The translations under genes and the position numbers were made by a program. The notes below the pieces were generated by a model that was given only the letters and a program-made list of their open reading frames with translations, was not told the origin of the DNA and did no database searches. This document shows, in pieces, positions 24,292 to 36,726 of a DNA stretch of 64,000 nucleotides. This DNA comes from Oxytricha trifallax (Eukaryota > Ciliophora > Spirotrichea > Sporadotrichida > Oxytrichidae), in the NCBI GenBank assembly GCA_000711775.1, contig ARYC01001377.1, positions 1-64,000 on the forward strand. The letters run 5' to 3'. How positions within the stretch are numbered: position 1 is the first letter of the stretch; every line of letters begins with the position of its first letter.

Positions 24292-24774
24292 GTAAATTAC
24301 CTTTTCTTTCGAAATGATTTTGCAAGCTCATTAATCTTCATTCAATTTAAAACCATATTCTAATTATCAAACCAATATTTTAATATTTTTCATTTTGATG
24401 CTCTGATTTCAGAGTTAATTATTGAGTTAAGTAGTAAGTTATAGAATTAATTATTAAAATTAATTTAAACAAATGGAAACTATTGCTCTATTTAGAGCTT
24501 ACATTATTAAAATCACCAAAGGTTAAGAAAATTGTCATTATAAAATACCATATTTTATCTGATTAAATTATCATAGATCAATATTTTGTAAAAAATACGT
24601 CTAATGATTGAGTGAAGTGGCCAATCTAACTCTCGACAATCATGATTAATGGTCCACATTATCAAAAGGATATAGTAATTTACACATTTAATAAGTTTTA
24701 ATAGATTTTTCAAGAAATTAATATATAATATAACATATTCTACCCATTGAAAGCACTGCCCTAAAATATAACTA

Positions 24775-25405
24775 TAGATAAGATAGATAGATAAATGCTA
24801 AAGGCTGGGAAATTAGAAATCTAGAAATCAAAATCTCTAGACTTAATATATAGTAATATACATTAATTATTATACCGCATTTTTAAATATTTTTTTCGCG
24901 CATCTTTTCATCTCTGAAATTGAACTGCATGTCTATTCTCTTGCTACCATTTTATTTCGCGGTTTTCAAAACTTAAACTTTCGCTCCAACAGTAGCTCCG
25001 GTTTTTTTGAAAGGGTCTTTAATTATCTTTTTACCACCATCATAGATTTTCCATGCATTGTTCATCATAAGTTCGAAGTATTTATCGTTATCAACTGATT
25101 AGGGTTTTTTGTTTTTTTATTTCCCCAAGTTGACTTTGGTACCTAAATGCCAGCATATGATTCACCTGCAATGTAGAGATCGTTGTTCATAATTTCAGGG
25201 AAGTTTTTTAAGGCAAAACATCTGAAACTTGCAGCTTTGAACCTAGTACGCTCCTGTTGAAAGTGCCTGTAGGTGTAGTCCTGGGGTGCATGTCCCTCGC
25301 CTCATCAGTTTTACTCGTCCTCCACTGTTTCAGAATAGTTTTCTTCACAAGATCATTATGATTTCGGTAAGAGAGCCCCCATCATAATTAATGTATATTA
25401 CTAAA
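24775..25405 (+). repeat. GC-module repeat, copy B
   Basis: Conserved head at about 24808-24848 (agaaatctagaaatcaaaatctctagac), then perfect 20-bp inverted arms 24851-24870 (TAGTAATATACATTAATTAT) and 25384-25403. The core carries the module (minus: GGCGAGGGACATGCACCCCA, about 25281-25302) and a serine carboxypeptidase scrap. Confidence 0.75.
25010..25255 (-). pseudogene. serine carboxypeptidase (S10) fragment
   Basis: Minus strand at about 25140-25250 reads FKAASFRCFALKNFPEIMNN then DLYIAGESYAGIQVPKS. FPE...YIAGESYAGIxVP surrounds the nucleophile Ser of peptidase family S10 (GESYAG). The Tyr usual after GI is replaced by a TAG (Gln). Another open scrap (MMNNAWKIYDGGKKIIKD) lies further left and need not belong to the same gene. 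Only about 80 residues are present, so this is a captured or relic fragment inside repeat B. Confidence 0.75.
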
Positions 25406-25409
25406 TATA

Positions 25410-27140
25410 ACTATATACATTTATTATTATTAATAAAGAAAGATATGATAACTATGAATAAAAAAATGTGTTATTAAGGAATATGTGTGTAATTGCCTTT
25501 TTAAATAGTAATTTTAGCAAGGTAATTTGCTTTAATTTTAGGTCATTTTAAGTAAGTCTACTAAATTCTATAATAAGTTTAAAGGTAATTAGAGATTAAT
25601 AAAGCCTACTAATATTTACAGATTTAAAACGCTATTTTTAAGATGAAAATGCGAATTAAAAAACTATTTTCATTATAAAATTATGTTTCCAATATTTTAA
25701 TTTAGTTAATGGATCATATATGCTAAAAAAAGAAAAAACTAAAATACAATTATATCAATACAACATTATACTTCAATTATTAGTACAACCATAAGAAATG
25801 GAATTTACTTCATATTCGTAATCTCAAATCTCAAAGTTCTTAAGCTTATTTAAGAACTTTATGTTTTCGGTATCATCTGTAAAATTTTGATAAGTAAAGC
25901 TGTTACACTCTCTATTTTTTAAGTAAATTATTGATTAGATTACAGCTGAATAATAAAAGAAAAATGCATTAAAGTTTCACAAGTCAATTAATTAAATATA
26001 GTGTCCCCATACAAGTATTTAACTATCATCTTAAAGATGAAATTACAAGAGAAGATTTTGTAATAAATGACAATTGAAAAAGACTAGTAAGTTGTGTTGA
26101 TAAATCCATAAAGATTCTGCTTCTTATTAGCTTTCATTGACGAATTAGGCACTATTTTATTAAAAGTAGTACATTTACTAAATAAATAATTACAAGCCAA
26201 TTATTTGCTGTTACTGCAAATAATGTGTTAATGACTTGACATAATTATGTAAAATTGATTTCGCTATAGATATAAACTTGCACTTCTTAGTATTTATCAC
26301 TTTATATTATGAATACTGGGAATTATACTCATTTATTGTGAAATGAATGTAAATAATTTAATATCTTACTTCTTAATCAGTGTAATGATATATTAAATTT
26401 TCTAGACATACTTTTGATAATTAATAATAAATTGGTTTAATGTGTATAAATATTCCAACACCAGCAATGTGTACTATTACTTAAATAATGAGTAAATCAA
26501 TGGTCTCAATGAGAAGCAAAAGGGATTATTAACTGCTTATTATCATGAGATAAATATAGTCACATCTGTTGATAGAGAATACTCAAAGTTCAACATAAAA
26601 AATAAATTAATTATTGATTGACAAATTAGATAATTATTAAAAAACTAATCAAAGAATTAAATATAAGCATATAGAAAAAGTGTAATGGTTTAATAATATT
26701 ATTAGCAATAATACATCCATTTTAATGTGATGATTTATATTCATTATATTTATACTGGAACATTATATTGAAATGCAATCAATTTCTCTGGTCAACATGA
26801 AAACATATTTATTTATAATTAAACTATTAATATTAAAACATCTTTGTTTTTAATCATTTAAAATGTACAATATCATTATCAAAATTACTTCAGGCGTATT
26901 ATTTTTACTATTATATAAAATTGATATTACTGAATGAGATCTTATAATTTAGTTATCCACAGCCCTTCGAAAGAGGATACATTATATTATCTGGAAAAAA
27001 TAATCCCCTAATTTAGTTAGAAAATATGATTTTATGTAAATTTGGAAAGACAATAAACAAATAACAAAACTAAAAACTGCCTTAAGGCTAAATTTACCCA
27101 TTGATTTTCTGTTGATTGCTAAATAAACCATATTGTATTT
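25410..27140. other. AT-rich stretch, no gene seen
   Basis: No convincing frame. A near-perfect hairpin (AAAGTTCTTAA...TTTAAGAACTTT) lies at about 25834-25862. Confidence 0.5.
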
Positions 27141-27143
27141 TAT

Positions 27144-27383
27144 GTGCAAGCATGTATAAACATATTCAAGAAATATATTTTCTTAGCAAACTTGAATTGG
27201 ACCACTTGGCTCGAGAATAGTCATAATAGTATACTATATAACATTTGTGGTCACATAAACATGCATTCAGAGTGGTTTGTGGACACTTATTATGGAAATT
27301 GGATTCCTTGCCCTTCTAATACTCAAAAGTTTATTATAGTCAGAGTAACCTTACTTGACCATATCCATGTCACAAGTATATAG
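27144..27383 (+). CDS. possible coding exon
   Basis: An open frame reading LNWTTWLENSHNSILYNICG and HSEWFVDTYYGNWIPCPSNT, rich in Trp/Cys/His and less AT-rich than its flanks. The beginning is arbitrary and the end is followed by another open frame (MKAIYDDLTTIKLHHINYEI, from 27388). Not recognised; it lies just left of transposon I. Confidence 0.3.
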   Translation: MQACINIFKKYIFLANLNWTTWLENSHNSILYNICGHINMHSEWFVDTYYGNWIPCPSNTQKFIIVRVTLLDHIHVTSI

Positions 27384-27685
27384 AGTTATGAAAGCAATTT
27401 ATGATGATTTGACTACAATTAAACTTCATCACATCAATTATGAAATAGAGGTGTTACTTTAAGTTTCATCAAAATTTGGAATTTTTATTGACGGGAAAAA
27501 TCATCACCCACTGGTGATAAAATACCGTCGCAACTTTAATTTCAGGAAAATGCTAAAACAGTGAAGACTCTTATTTTGCAAATGTTATCACTAAAACAAA
27601 TATTCAAGTTCTGAATGTTTGAGAATATTTATTAAGCTTAGGTGCTTTTTCCAAACAAGAATAATAAAAATATAACATTAATACA

Positions 27686-28783
27686 ATGTTTCAGCAAATG
27701 AGTTTGAAAGATCAGACTTTGTTTTAAAAGCTGTAGATGCTTGCAACTCAAGGACCTATTTAATACAAAAGTTTTGTCTGTAATTTCTGCTTATCAGGAT
27801 ATAAATGCCCTAAAACAAGATAAAATCATTGAAGTAAACCTAATAAAAGCAAACTTCTACATAAAACTTAAAGGGCAGAGGAACTTCTATAAAAGCTTGA
27901 GTGCCAAGGATGCAAAAGAATTTTCAAATAATCTGATTAATATAATACTCATATGGGTATATGTCATCTTTTGGACAAGACTAAGATTATTTCAAGCTAA
28001 TTTATTTTCGAATAAGAACAACTCGAGGCAAGCAATTATGAAAAAATGAAGCTTTAAAAGTATGATAAAGACCCAAATTGAAGTGAACTTAAAATTCCAG
28101 AATTTATTTATGAGATAAAAGGTGGTTAAATTTGTAGTCAATGGGAGTTATATTTTGCAGATAAAATGACTAAAGCAGAACCAATAATATTACAAGTCAA
28201 TGTTAGAAATGATTATTTTTGGGAGAACTTACATATATCTATTCTCAAATTAACAGGTGGATTATCTTCCATAGTTGTTGAAGATAATCCTTGAAAAGAT
28301 AAAAATCAACACCTTATTCATATTTACTAATACACAGATTGAAACAGATACCTTTACCTTTAATTTAAGAGCAAGGAATTATATTTAATTGGACGTTTCA
28401 CAACTCTTAAAAAGATGGTGCTAATCACTTAAAATTATTTGGGTATTCACTTAAAAAGATTATTATTAAATGGGTAAAGCTCACACCTAAAAGAAAATTT
28501 GATCAATAATGTTCATCCAGAATATTCAATAGAGTACTGCCTTGTTGGAGTAAAAGGCAACATTGATTCAAAAATATTAGATTTAATTCCTACAGAAATT
28601 GAGACTGTAAGAAAGCAGCATTCCGAGAAACCAAAAGAATTCTGGGATATTATTGACCAAACTTTCCCATAACAGTATAGGTTGGAGATATTCACAAGAT
28701 CTCACCCTGATAAGCCTCATACAGTACATGTTGGCAATGAAATAGTAGGATATAAGGAGATGAGAAATTTAAATCTTTATTGA
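27686..28783 (+). pseudogene. C2H2 zinc finger-MT-A70 methyltransferase (element I)
   Basis: ATG at 27686 (MFQQMSLKDQTLFQKL), TGA at 28781-28783. First finger region CNFCLSGYKCPKTRQNH; second, complete C2H2 finger CQGCKRIFKQSDQYNTHMGI then CH (about 27910-27980). The MT-A70 part ends with the family's C-terminal signature: IEYCLVGVKGN, KQHSEKPKEFWDIIDQTFP, RLEIFTR and VGNEI (about 28525-28750). The catalytic DPPW position reads DNP followed by TGA at about 28290. In-frame TGAs at about 27819, 28078, 28290 and 28338 mark decay. MT-A70 enzymes transfer methyl from SAM to the N6 of adenine in RNA or DNA; in ciliates MTA1-type members make 6mA in DNA. Confidence 0.85.
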
Positions 28784-29083
28784 ATTATAATTTAATTAAT
28801 AAACTATAATTTTAATATTTATTAATTATAAATATTCATTCTTGAATCAGCTTATGCTTTTTAATAGCTTAAAGTTAAAGAATTCATTAGGTATATTTTA
28901 ACTTCTTTAATTCTAAACTCATGTTTTGTAAATTTCTATACATGTAAAAGTTTTTTGCTAAAAAGTCAAATTCATTCCATAAAGAGTAGAATGCTTCTAA
29001 TTTTTCAGGAACAAATACCATATTTCTTTTTGAAGTATTGCACCTTTAGCAAATTTAAGACAGCTGTAATAACAATTCTACAT

Positions 29084-30298
29084 TCAAGAAAAATTCTTGC
29101 TTTGGATACTTTGTGTGAGAGTTTTTATAAACTCCTCCTTACTTGTTGATTAAGTTATAGGATTCTAATTCTTCTTGATTACCGCAAAAAGTTTTTCTAT
29201 AGGGGCCATTGTGAATTGATAAGGCCCCAAACATAGTACAGATATTTGATAAAGTCTTGATTTTGGGAGTGTAGTAACACTCTTGTGGTATGTAGCATTA
29301 TCTAATAAAAAAAACAGTGTTCATCCTCCCCTGATTAGAGCATAAATCTAATTTTTCAATTATTTATAGTAGAAAGTAAAGAAACGTTGTCGTATTGTTC
29401 TTTCCAATGCTCAGTGTATAATAAACTCTACCATCACTAAATCAGGCTGCAATTATGTTAACTCCATAGTATCTAATTAATTAATCATTACAGTTACGGT
29501 CTCCCTTCATGCTCCAGGCTCTCCTTAAATAACTTAAGCTTTATATTCCACTCTCGTCAATGTTAATTATTAACTTATTTTAACTCATAAAGTTTGCATA
29601 ATGGCTGGCAGCAAGTTATCTTTGCTTCAAACATTCTAAGCTATTTGATCTTTTATCAATGTGAAATACTTTCTTATAAGTATATCCAATTTCATGTTTA
29701 ATAATCTTTCAGATTTTTATAAAGGTACCCTGAGGTTCAACATGATGTGCAAATGATTTTGAATTTACTTAGCAGATATAATTTATTGAGAATTTTACCT
29801 AATTTTACTAATAACATTTTCTATTAACTTTATCAAATAAATTTTCTAAGTTTTAATATTCTTTTTCTTTCTTATGGCCTTATCATTCCTATCATTAATA
29901 GCATTGTTAACTAAAGAAATTTTGATTTTAAATCTTTTCATTAATTATTTTTTGGTACATCCATGATTGAAGTATAAATGCTTAATAAGCCTACAAACAC
30001 AGGAAATCTATTGTGTGAATCTAAATAGTTTCTTGGATCATTAACAAATCTATAATAAAAATGGGGGGGGGGGGTTAAAATAAATTTTATATTTACTTAC
30101 ACAAGAGTTATCATATTGCTGTTGAATGTCTTAATTAGGAAAAATGAGGGAGTTTTCCTTATGACCTTACAATTAAAATTAACTATTCATTGCATTGCTA
30201 TTCATGGACCTCCTTTAACTAAGTTCTTGGATTAGCAACAGAGAAGCATTGATTTACTCGTCGCTTTAAGCGCTCGTTTACTTATTTTCCCCCTCCAT
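29084..30298 (-). pseudogene. DDE transposase (element I), IS630/Tc1 type
   Basis: Start ATG 30298 (MEGENKQTSA), TGA 29084-29086. A probable intron near 30057-30105 contains the G11/C11 run at 30063-30073 and ends TTATAG. Catalytic motifs: LIINIDESG (about 29545-29575), FFLLDNATYHKSVTT (about 29275-29315) and LGPYQFTMAPIEKLFAVIKK (about 29185-29245). The last two blocks match the transposase of element J closely (LDNASYHRSE and LGPYHFMLAPVERLFALIKR). Frame shifts separate the first and second Asp. It diverges from the 22-kDa-type gene. Confidence 0.8.
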
Positions 30299-30805
30299 GG
30301 TATTCACAATTCTCTTGGGATCAATAATTTAGGTATTAAATATTTATTTTTCTATATTGAGTAATACTCTCGCTTCTAATCTCTGAATGTGATATTTTGT
30401 TAGAGAAATTAACTTTTAACTTCAACTTCAATGTCACCAGGAGACATCAAGCAAGTTGTTTTACAGTAAACTAACTCATCTTAGATATTCTCATCATTCA
30501 CAGAGTCTTAAAGTTAAACCTCATCTTCCTCATCTTGTGAATGCTATATCTAATTGCTTTAAAGCAAAAAGTCTCATATGTCTGATTATTTAAAGTTCTG
30601 AAGATTAGACTTCTTCATATTATGTATTGATAATTTTTAAGTTTAATTTAAAATTATTACTATATAGAATAATCATTGTAGGGCAATATAAATTCAAACT
30701 ATAAGTGAGATTATAACTCTCACAAACTATAACAAATTACTATACAAATATATTAATAAAACTTAATAATAAAAATATTAAAGTATTTATATTTAATAAG
30801 GCACG

Positions 30806-31634
30806 ATGAACAACCATCTGCAGGGTGTTCATGTTAGTGAAGTTAGATCTAAATAGGTTCTAAGAAAGAACTCCACGATTTTCTCATATAGGAGTGTGGG
30901 GCATACCTGCCCAAACTCAACTGCTCAAATATTTATTTTTTCAGAAGCATTCTTACAGGATAAAAAGAGGTACTATATTTTGTTAGACTTTGTTATAGTT
31001 TTTGAAACGAAGCGATCTGATTCTATCTGCAATTCCACAGATTGAGGGACTTACCGCAGACAATTTTTTATCGTATGCTGAAGACAAGCCCTCAATATTG
31101 ATGTATTTGCCAGATTAAATGGTTTGGCTCCATTTATATAAAAAGTGGATCACTGATATTCTCTTGACTCTTGAAACTGAAGGAATTAACTAGATGATTT
31201 TGAGAGCCAAGGAATAAAAAGGAGCAAGGCTTGATAATTCACAAAACAATATTGTACACATGAAGCCCTAATTTTTAGATGCCCTCAACAATTCCATTAG
31301 TTACAGTGGTAAGTCAAGTATATAATTTAACTTAAATCTAGTAAACAAGGGAAGATTTTCCTTATTATTAAAACAAAGTACTAAAAGAAAATCCAGGCAA
31401 AATGACTAGGAAGAGTAGAAAGCTAGTCTCCACATTGGCTCAAAGTCTAAACACAAAATTTTGGAGCAAAACCAACGGGTAAGAGACAAAATGAATGACT
31501 TAAGAGGTTAGATAGATGAACTTGTCAATTATAAATAGATCGTGATGCAACTTCACGATGGTGGAGTCTTTGACTAAGAAAGCAACCTATTGAATTAGTA
31601 GCCTATTCAATAGAATAACAACTTTATGATATGA
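30806..31634 (+). pseudogene. 22-kDa-type protein (element I)
   Basis: ATG 30806 (MNNHLQGVHVSEVRS), TGA 31632-31634. After one frame shift near 30840 it reads IGSKKELHDFLIQECGAYLP, then a 29-bp intron (GTACTA...TTATAG, about 30973-31001). Splicing gives FLKRSDLILSAIPQIEGLTA and then LPDQMVWLHLYKKWITDI. The TBE counterpart has RFRSKEDLYRYLTQ and IPNYPEISVTNLYED at the same places. A second intron starts with GTAAGTC near 31302. The C-terminus is basic then coiled (STKRKSRQNDQEEQ; KMNDLRGQIDELVNYKQIV), bZIP-like. The intron position is shared with the copy in element J. Confidence 0.75.
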
Positions 31635-32011
31635 GAATATTAGCTTTTAGGTTTGAAGGTTATTCTTATTTAGCTTAACTTAATTAATTTTATAAATAAG
31701 ATTTTTGATTTTACAAAGCAGCATTTTTATGTTTTGTCTATAATTGAAATCATTAGAAAACAGAGTTATTTGAAGAATTATTCCAAAGATTTTTATTAGA
31801 ATGGGAAAAAATCACCACCACCTGGAGATAAAATCCCGCAACAAAATTATTTAAAATTTTAGAAAATTCATACAATATAAAGTCAATGTACTTCACACAG
31901 TTCAAATGCTCGTAATTGAAGAAAAATCAGTCATTTTGAAAAGTCTTTTGTATTTTGATATATCTCATTTTTTTATGAACATCTAAGATTGTTTATGATA
32001 TAGATATTCAT

Positions 32012-33854
32012 TAAAAATTTGGATGGGGTGTACAATTCTGGAATTTTTTGAAATTCCAGATTGGTGAAAAAAATTCCAGAATGGTGAAAAACGTTCCAGA
32101 TACAGAACTGGAATTCCAGAACTGTATCTGGAATTCCAGATTCATTGGATCTGGAGTTTTCAAAAAATTATATTTTGCATTAAGTATAAGTTAGATGAAA
32201 ATGAATAAATAATTTATTTTTATAATATACCTAGTTTATCATTTAAGATATATTTAAATAAAAATAATCTATAAAATTGTAGACATAATAAATAAGTGCA
32301 AGTTTTAATATCAAAAACCTGATAATAAGACTATTTTTTAAATCTATTAAATATACATAATTTAAAAATATATACTTAAATTTTATCAAATAAAATAACT
32401 ATTTCAAATATTAAAATAATAATAATAAAGTCCAATTCAATTTCTATATTTATGATTACCAAATCAAGAATGAGTATATTAGTTTTTAATATTCTTGAAA
32501 AATAAAGATTATGATAAAAAAAAAGTGTAGAGAATTATGTTGTTTATTAAAATGTAATTATTCAAAATATTTTCCATAAGCACTTAAATTATAGCAAACT
32601 GACTTATTTCCTGAATCTATTAATTAGAATTATTAAAGCTTAATATATTATTATTTTGAATAAAAAATTTTTTTTATTCATAGAATTAATTATTATATTA
32701 TAAAGAAATATTCATTATAACTTTAGACAATTTTGTGAAAAAATTAAGATAATTATTTGATACTTCTAAATTAGACATCTGAAACAAATAAGCGATATCT
32801 CATATGTTATTTAATATTTAAATAGTTCATTTTATTACTATTAGTAAAATTAAAGCATTTTGAGCCATTTAAAATAAATGGTTTTTTAAATTAGAGAAAT
32901 AATAAGGCCTTTGCAATTTGTTTGAAACAACTATATGAAGTTTAAATTTATGTGAAATTTCTTTTGGATATAAATAATATATTTATTGGTGAAAAATAAA
33001 TTTTTTTTTAAATATTAATAAATTTAAATATTAAGAATCACTATTTAATTTTAAAAGAAAGTCAAATTCTTAACTTACATTAAATTTAATTTATCATAAG
33101 TAATAATAAAATAAAAGTGTAATTATTTTAAAACTTAGGAAAATATCTATTTAAAATTTTAATTTTTTGACATTATCATGGATATTTAATAATCTATATT
33201 AAATGATTTATCATTGATACAAATTCTTTAAATATATTATTTTATTTATGATTGAATTTTATGTCTCTCGATCTATATCACAATTAAATTAACAGGAATT
33301 ATAATATGTATTTATATACTATGAATTATTTATATTTTTATTAAAATTTTTTATCATAAAAATACTTTCCAGAAGTAAAACAACTTTAAAATCTAGAATA
33401 TTTACTTATTTATGTTTTATTGTAAAACTGAACAGATATAAAATCAACGATGAGAAAAGTTTCAAATTATGCAAATTTAGTTATTACTGATTTTTTTATA
33501 ATTAGAAAAATGAAAACACTATTTGTAAAAAAATAATAAGAGAGATAAAAAATTAATTTAACTTTGAATAATACTATGATAAGAATTAAATTTGGATTAA
33601 TTTTTTTACAAAAAATTTATATGATAATTGATAATATATAAAATTATATTTTATACTTTTTTTAAAAATTCAATCTAACTCAAATTTTAATTGATATCAT
33701 ATATTTAGATATCCCTGTACAGAACTGGAATTGCAAATAAAGATCTGGAATTCCAGTTCTGTATCTGGAATTCCAGATTCATTGGATCTGGAGTTCCAGA
33801 ATGGTGCTGGAATTTCAAAAATTCCAGAATTGTACACCCCATCCAAAAATTTTA
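32012..33854. mobile_element. non-autonomous inverted-repeat element with GGAATTCC arrays
   Basis: Inverted termini: left AAAAATTTGGATGGGGTGTA then CAATTCTGGAATTTTTTGAAATTCC (from about 32012), mirrored at 33808-33854. Next to each end are several TCTGGAATTCCAGA-type palindromes and the shared phrase CCAGATTCATTGGATCTGGAG (32131-32155 and 33772-33796), present in the same orientation at both ends. The 1.5 kb between is extremely AT-rich and codes for nothing visible. It sits between transposons I and G. Confidence 0.8.
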
Positions 33855-33916
33855 CAAAAATAAAAGTAATGCATAAACTAGATGTAGAAGGCTTTATAAA
33901 TTTAATTATAATGTGA

Positions 33917-34905
33917 TCAATCATTTTATTCCACTAGCTCATTGCCAAACGATGTCCAACCTGGTCTTACATTGTGCTCCTCTGCGGAAATTTCCAGATT
34001 TAGTTTGTCAGGACACATTTTCTAAACAAAGCTGTAAATCTCATCTGGTTTTCTTGAGTGTTCTCTGACTGGAGCTATTACTACATTCTCTGCTCTGTGA
34101 TATGATACTATGTCCTTGACATTACCTTTTTTATCTATGATGAATTTCTCAAAGCAGTGTGAAGTGTAAAAGCCCCATCCACAATGTATTTTTCCAGTCT
34201 TTGTCTGCTTCAACCACATGCCCTCATCAACTTCCTCGTACCCATGCTTCTTGATGAATTCTTGTGCCAAATGTCTTTTCTAATTGACAACCCATATTAT
34301 GAGAATTACCCTCTCTTGCACTAAGTTTATTGGCATATTCAAAAAATCTTAGTCTGACACAGTATCATAGGGAAGGTCTTGTTTGAGTCTCCATGCTGGG
34401 TCCATCATAACAACTTCATAAAGCTTACCATTCCTTTTCAAGCAATCTTAAGCTATCTCTTGCCATTTTTAATATCATTTATATCTTCTCTAAACTTTAT
34501 AGGCTTTGTGAGTGTTTTGTATGTGAGAATTTTGACTTTTCTTTTTATTGCAACTAGCTCATAGTTTTTGTAAATTCTGATTTTAATAATTTGATCCCCC
34601 TGATATATCCCTGAAGTTTTTTGTTTTTGAAGTTTTTCTTTCATTATTTAAGCATCAATGGGTTTTAGCTTGCATGAGTCATAATGTCTCTAGCAGTTAA
34701 ATACTCTTCCAAATTTTTGGTTGCAAAAGATGCAAGTTGACTTCATCTCCTTCTCCCATGCCTTAGTATCTGCATTCTCAACTTAATGTTTTAGATTCAC
34801 ATGAGTTCTAAGTGACCCTTTGCTTTCATATGAAAAATCACAGTATCTGCACTATTATCTTAATGTGTCATCAACCACCTCGAGCCTATTTCTCTTTCCG
34901 AGCAT
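33917..34905 (-). pseudogene. C2H2 zinc finger-MT-A70 methyltransferase (element G)
   Basis: ATG 34905 (MLGKRNRLEVVDDTLRQQ), TGA 33917-33919, about 330 codons. Finger 1 CRYCDFSYESKGSLRTHVNL then KH; finger 2 CIFCNQKFGRVFNCQRHYDS then C (last His replaced). MT-A70 domain: VVMMDPAWRL near 34395-34425 (family DPPW, here DPAW), LPYDTVSDQDFL, VILIIWVVNQKRHLAQEFIK, GYEEVDEGMWLK, and the C-terminal APVREHSRKPDEIYSFV, KMCPDKLNLEIS, RPGWTSFGNELVE. One frame shift near 34455, between the finger half and the catalytic half, may be damage or an unseen intron. Best preserved of the three copies; it diverges from the 22-kDa-type gene 330 bp away. Confidence 0.9.
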
Positions 34906-35238
34906 TGATTCTTGACTAAATATTATCTCTGAAAATATAGCTTCACCAATAACCTTGCCTCAATTTAAACCAAATATCCCCTTCCACTTCACTAAATATT
35001 TAAAATGAGTAAAATCTCACTTTTCCACAAAAAATGAGTAAAATCTCACTTTCATTAAAAAATGAAGAAAATGAATTTACTTACAAATAAAAGGGCTTTG
35101 TTTTAAGTGTCATAGGTTCCATTATACAACTTTTAATAATTAATTTTTTTATAATTTCTATTATCTAACAATGTAATTAATCTATTCCCATTATACTTTT
35201 AAATTAAACTTAATAATTAAAACTACAAATTAATAATA

Positions 35239-36697
35239 ATGAAGAGAAGTATGGCAGGTCTCAATAATGGTAGTCTAATCAATTTAAAAAAGGTAAGTTA
35301 ACCAGTATTTCTTTTACAAAACATACTTTTAAACTAAAAAATGCTAAAAATAAACAAAGATTTTAAACTTAGACTTTACTATAATGAAAAACTACCAAGA
35401 AGGGTTAGTATTTTGAGTGTTAAATTATTTAAAATTTATTATAGATTGGCTCTTTCGATGATGAAGTAAATTTTAGTTGAAATATAATTACTTTTTATAT
35501 AGGGAATATAATCACTAATTACTTGAGAACAAGTCTATGTCAGCTTGAGCAAAACTTTAAGAAGTAAGTTAATTATTGCCTTATTTTGGACTAGTATGTA
35601 TGTCCAATTATTTTCTTTCAAACTTTTCATATAAACCTACAAAATGAGAAATAATAAATCTAACTAATACCTAAATAAAAAATACCACTAATTATTATGT
35701 TTATAAATTATATCAATGGTGAAGCTACATTACTTGCTAGTTACTTTTTAAACAATTTGTTTTTTAATAACCTTTTACAAAATTTAATATTCACCTTAAA
35801 AAATTCTGATCAATAGAAAATTGGCTAGCTTTTCATGAATTTCAATAAAGAGCTCAAGAATCTCCTCAAGATTCAAAGTAACTAAACAGAAATAACAAAT
35901 TGGTATAATATTTATCAATTATTTAATATTTATCTAGGATGCAAAGTGAAGAAGTCAGAGGCCATGACTATAGGGAGCTCCAACAAAGGTTTAGATCCAA
36001 GAAAGACCTGATTATATTCCTGAAGTTCAATAGTAAGCTTAAATTATTATAATATTTATAGAGGGGTACTACCTCCCACCATATAACCAAACTACCATGA
36101 GATTTCTCGAGGATTTTCTGGCAGGCAAAAAAGACCTACTTAAAAGCGCCGATGTTCAAACTTTCAATGTGCCTTATTATGAAGAGCTTTCAGTTAAAGA
36201 GATTTTCGAGTAAATTTAGGATGATTAAAGCATCATGAAGTTCATGAATTACTCCGACGACAATCGGGTGCTACCTGACAGAAAGTACTTGTATGGCGTA
36301 TTAGGGACTCTCTGGCTTAATTATGTGAGTGAACTTATAAAACAAGCTAACAGAATGAGGAATGCTACTACCTTTGAAGAGAATAAATAAGACTTGATCT
36401 ATATAAGAGAAGACATTTTTAAAAGCTCGAGAGTGAGCCATTTTATTCTAGTAATTGTTTTTATTTATTTATTGTATTTTTATAGAGACAAAGGGCAAAA
36501 CCCTATCGATGGTTAAGTTCAAAGCAAAGCCAAGGAGGGAAAAGCAGAAAAGACAGTATCACAAAATATCAAAACCCTTTCTCAAGTTCAAGGAGGAGTA
36601 AGAGGGTTATGGGTCCAAGAATATAATGACCGAGGAGGTTTCCTCATTCTTGGAAGGATAGGGAAAGCACAAGCCATCGGACTTGGAGATGGAATGA
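35239..36697 (+). CDS. 22-kDa-type protein (element G), spliced
   Basis: Begins MKRSMAGLNNGSLINLKK at 35239 with a GTAAGT donor directly after. A middle exon reads DYRELQQRFRSKKDLIIFLK, followed by a 29-bp intron (GTAAGC...TTATAG, about 36032-36060); splicing yields FNKGYYLPPYNQTTMRFLED in frame. Then FNVPYYEELSVKEIFEQIQD and KYLYGVLGTLWLNYVSELIK, matching the TBE protein's IPNYPEISV and FFFGVLGTL blocks. A last intron (about 36431-36485) precedes a basic tail ending SDLEME at TGA 36695. No TGA or frame shift is evident after splicing, so this copy may still encode protein. It converges on the transposase, 30 bp between stops. Confidence 0.75.
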
Positions 36698-36726
36698 AAA
36701 ATGTTATTTGAAATAAATTATTATAT

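Larger units (their letters stand above)
22596..24306 (+). mobile_element. retrotransposon unit with perfect 21-bp target duplication
   Basis: Flanked by an identical 21-bp repeat at 22596-22616 and 24286-24306 (TTAATGGTAAATTACC then TTTTC), so the insert is 22617-24285. It has its ATG about 25 bp from the 5' junction, a single ORF, then a 3' tail: GGGCTTGACCC, the hairpin GGGGGTCCCC, CAATGTGATC and (TTA)n. Long, variable target duplications and a simple-repeat tail are typical of LINE-type target-primed reverse transcription. Confidence 0.9.
27490..31850 (+). mobile_element. transposon I: TBE-related, with zinc finger-MT-A70
   Basis: Three genes: zinc finger-MT-A70 (+), DDE transposase (-) and a 22-kDa-type protein (+), the last two divergent as in element J. 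The block is bracketed by two related quasi-palindromes: 27493-27535 (GGGAAAAATCATCACCCACT then GGTGATAAAATACCG) and 31802-31846 (GGGAAAAAATCACCACCACC then TGGAGATAAAATCCCG). These may be termini; they are in direct rather than inverted orientation, so the ends are tentative. Confidence 0.65.

Noticed and set aside
33697..33924. ORFs on both strands in the GGAATTCC array
   Set aside because: Mirror-image frames over a palindromic terminus; artefacts of the repeat.
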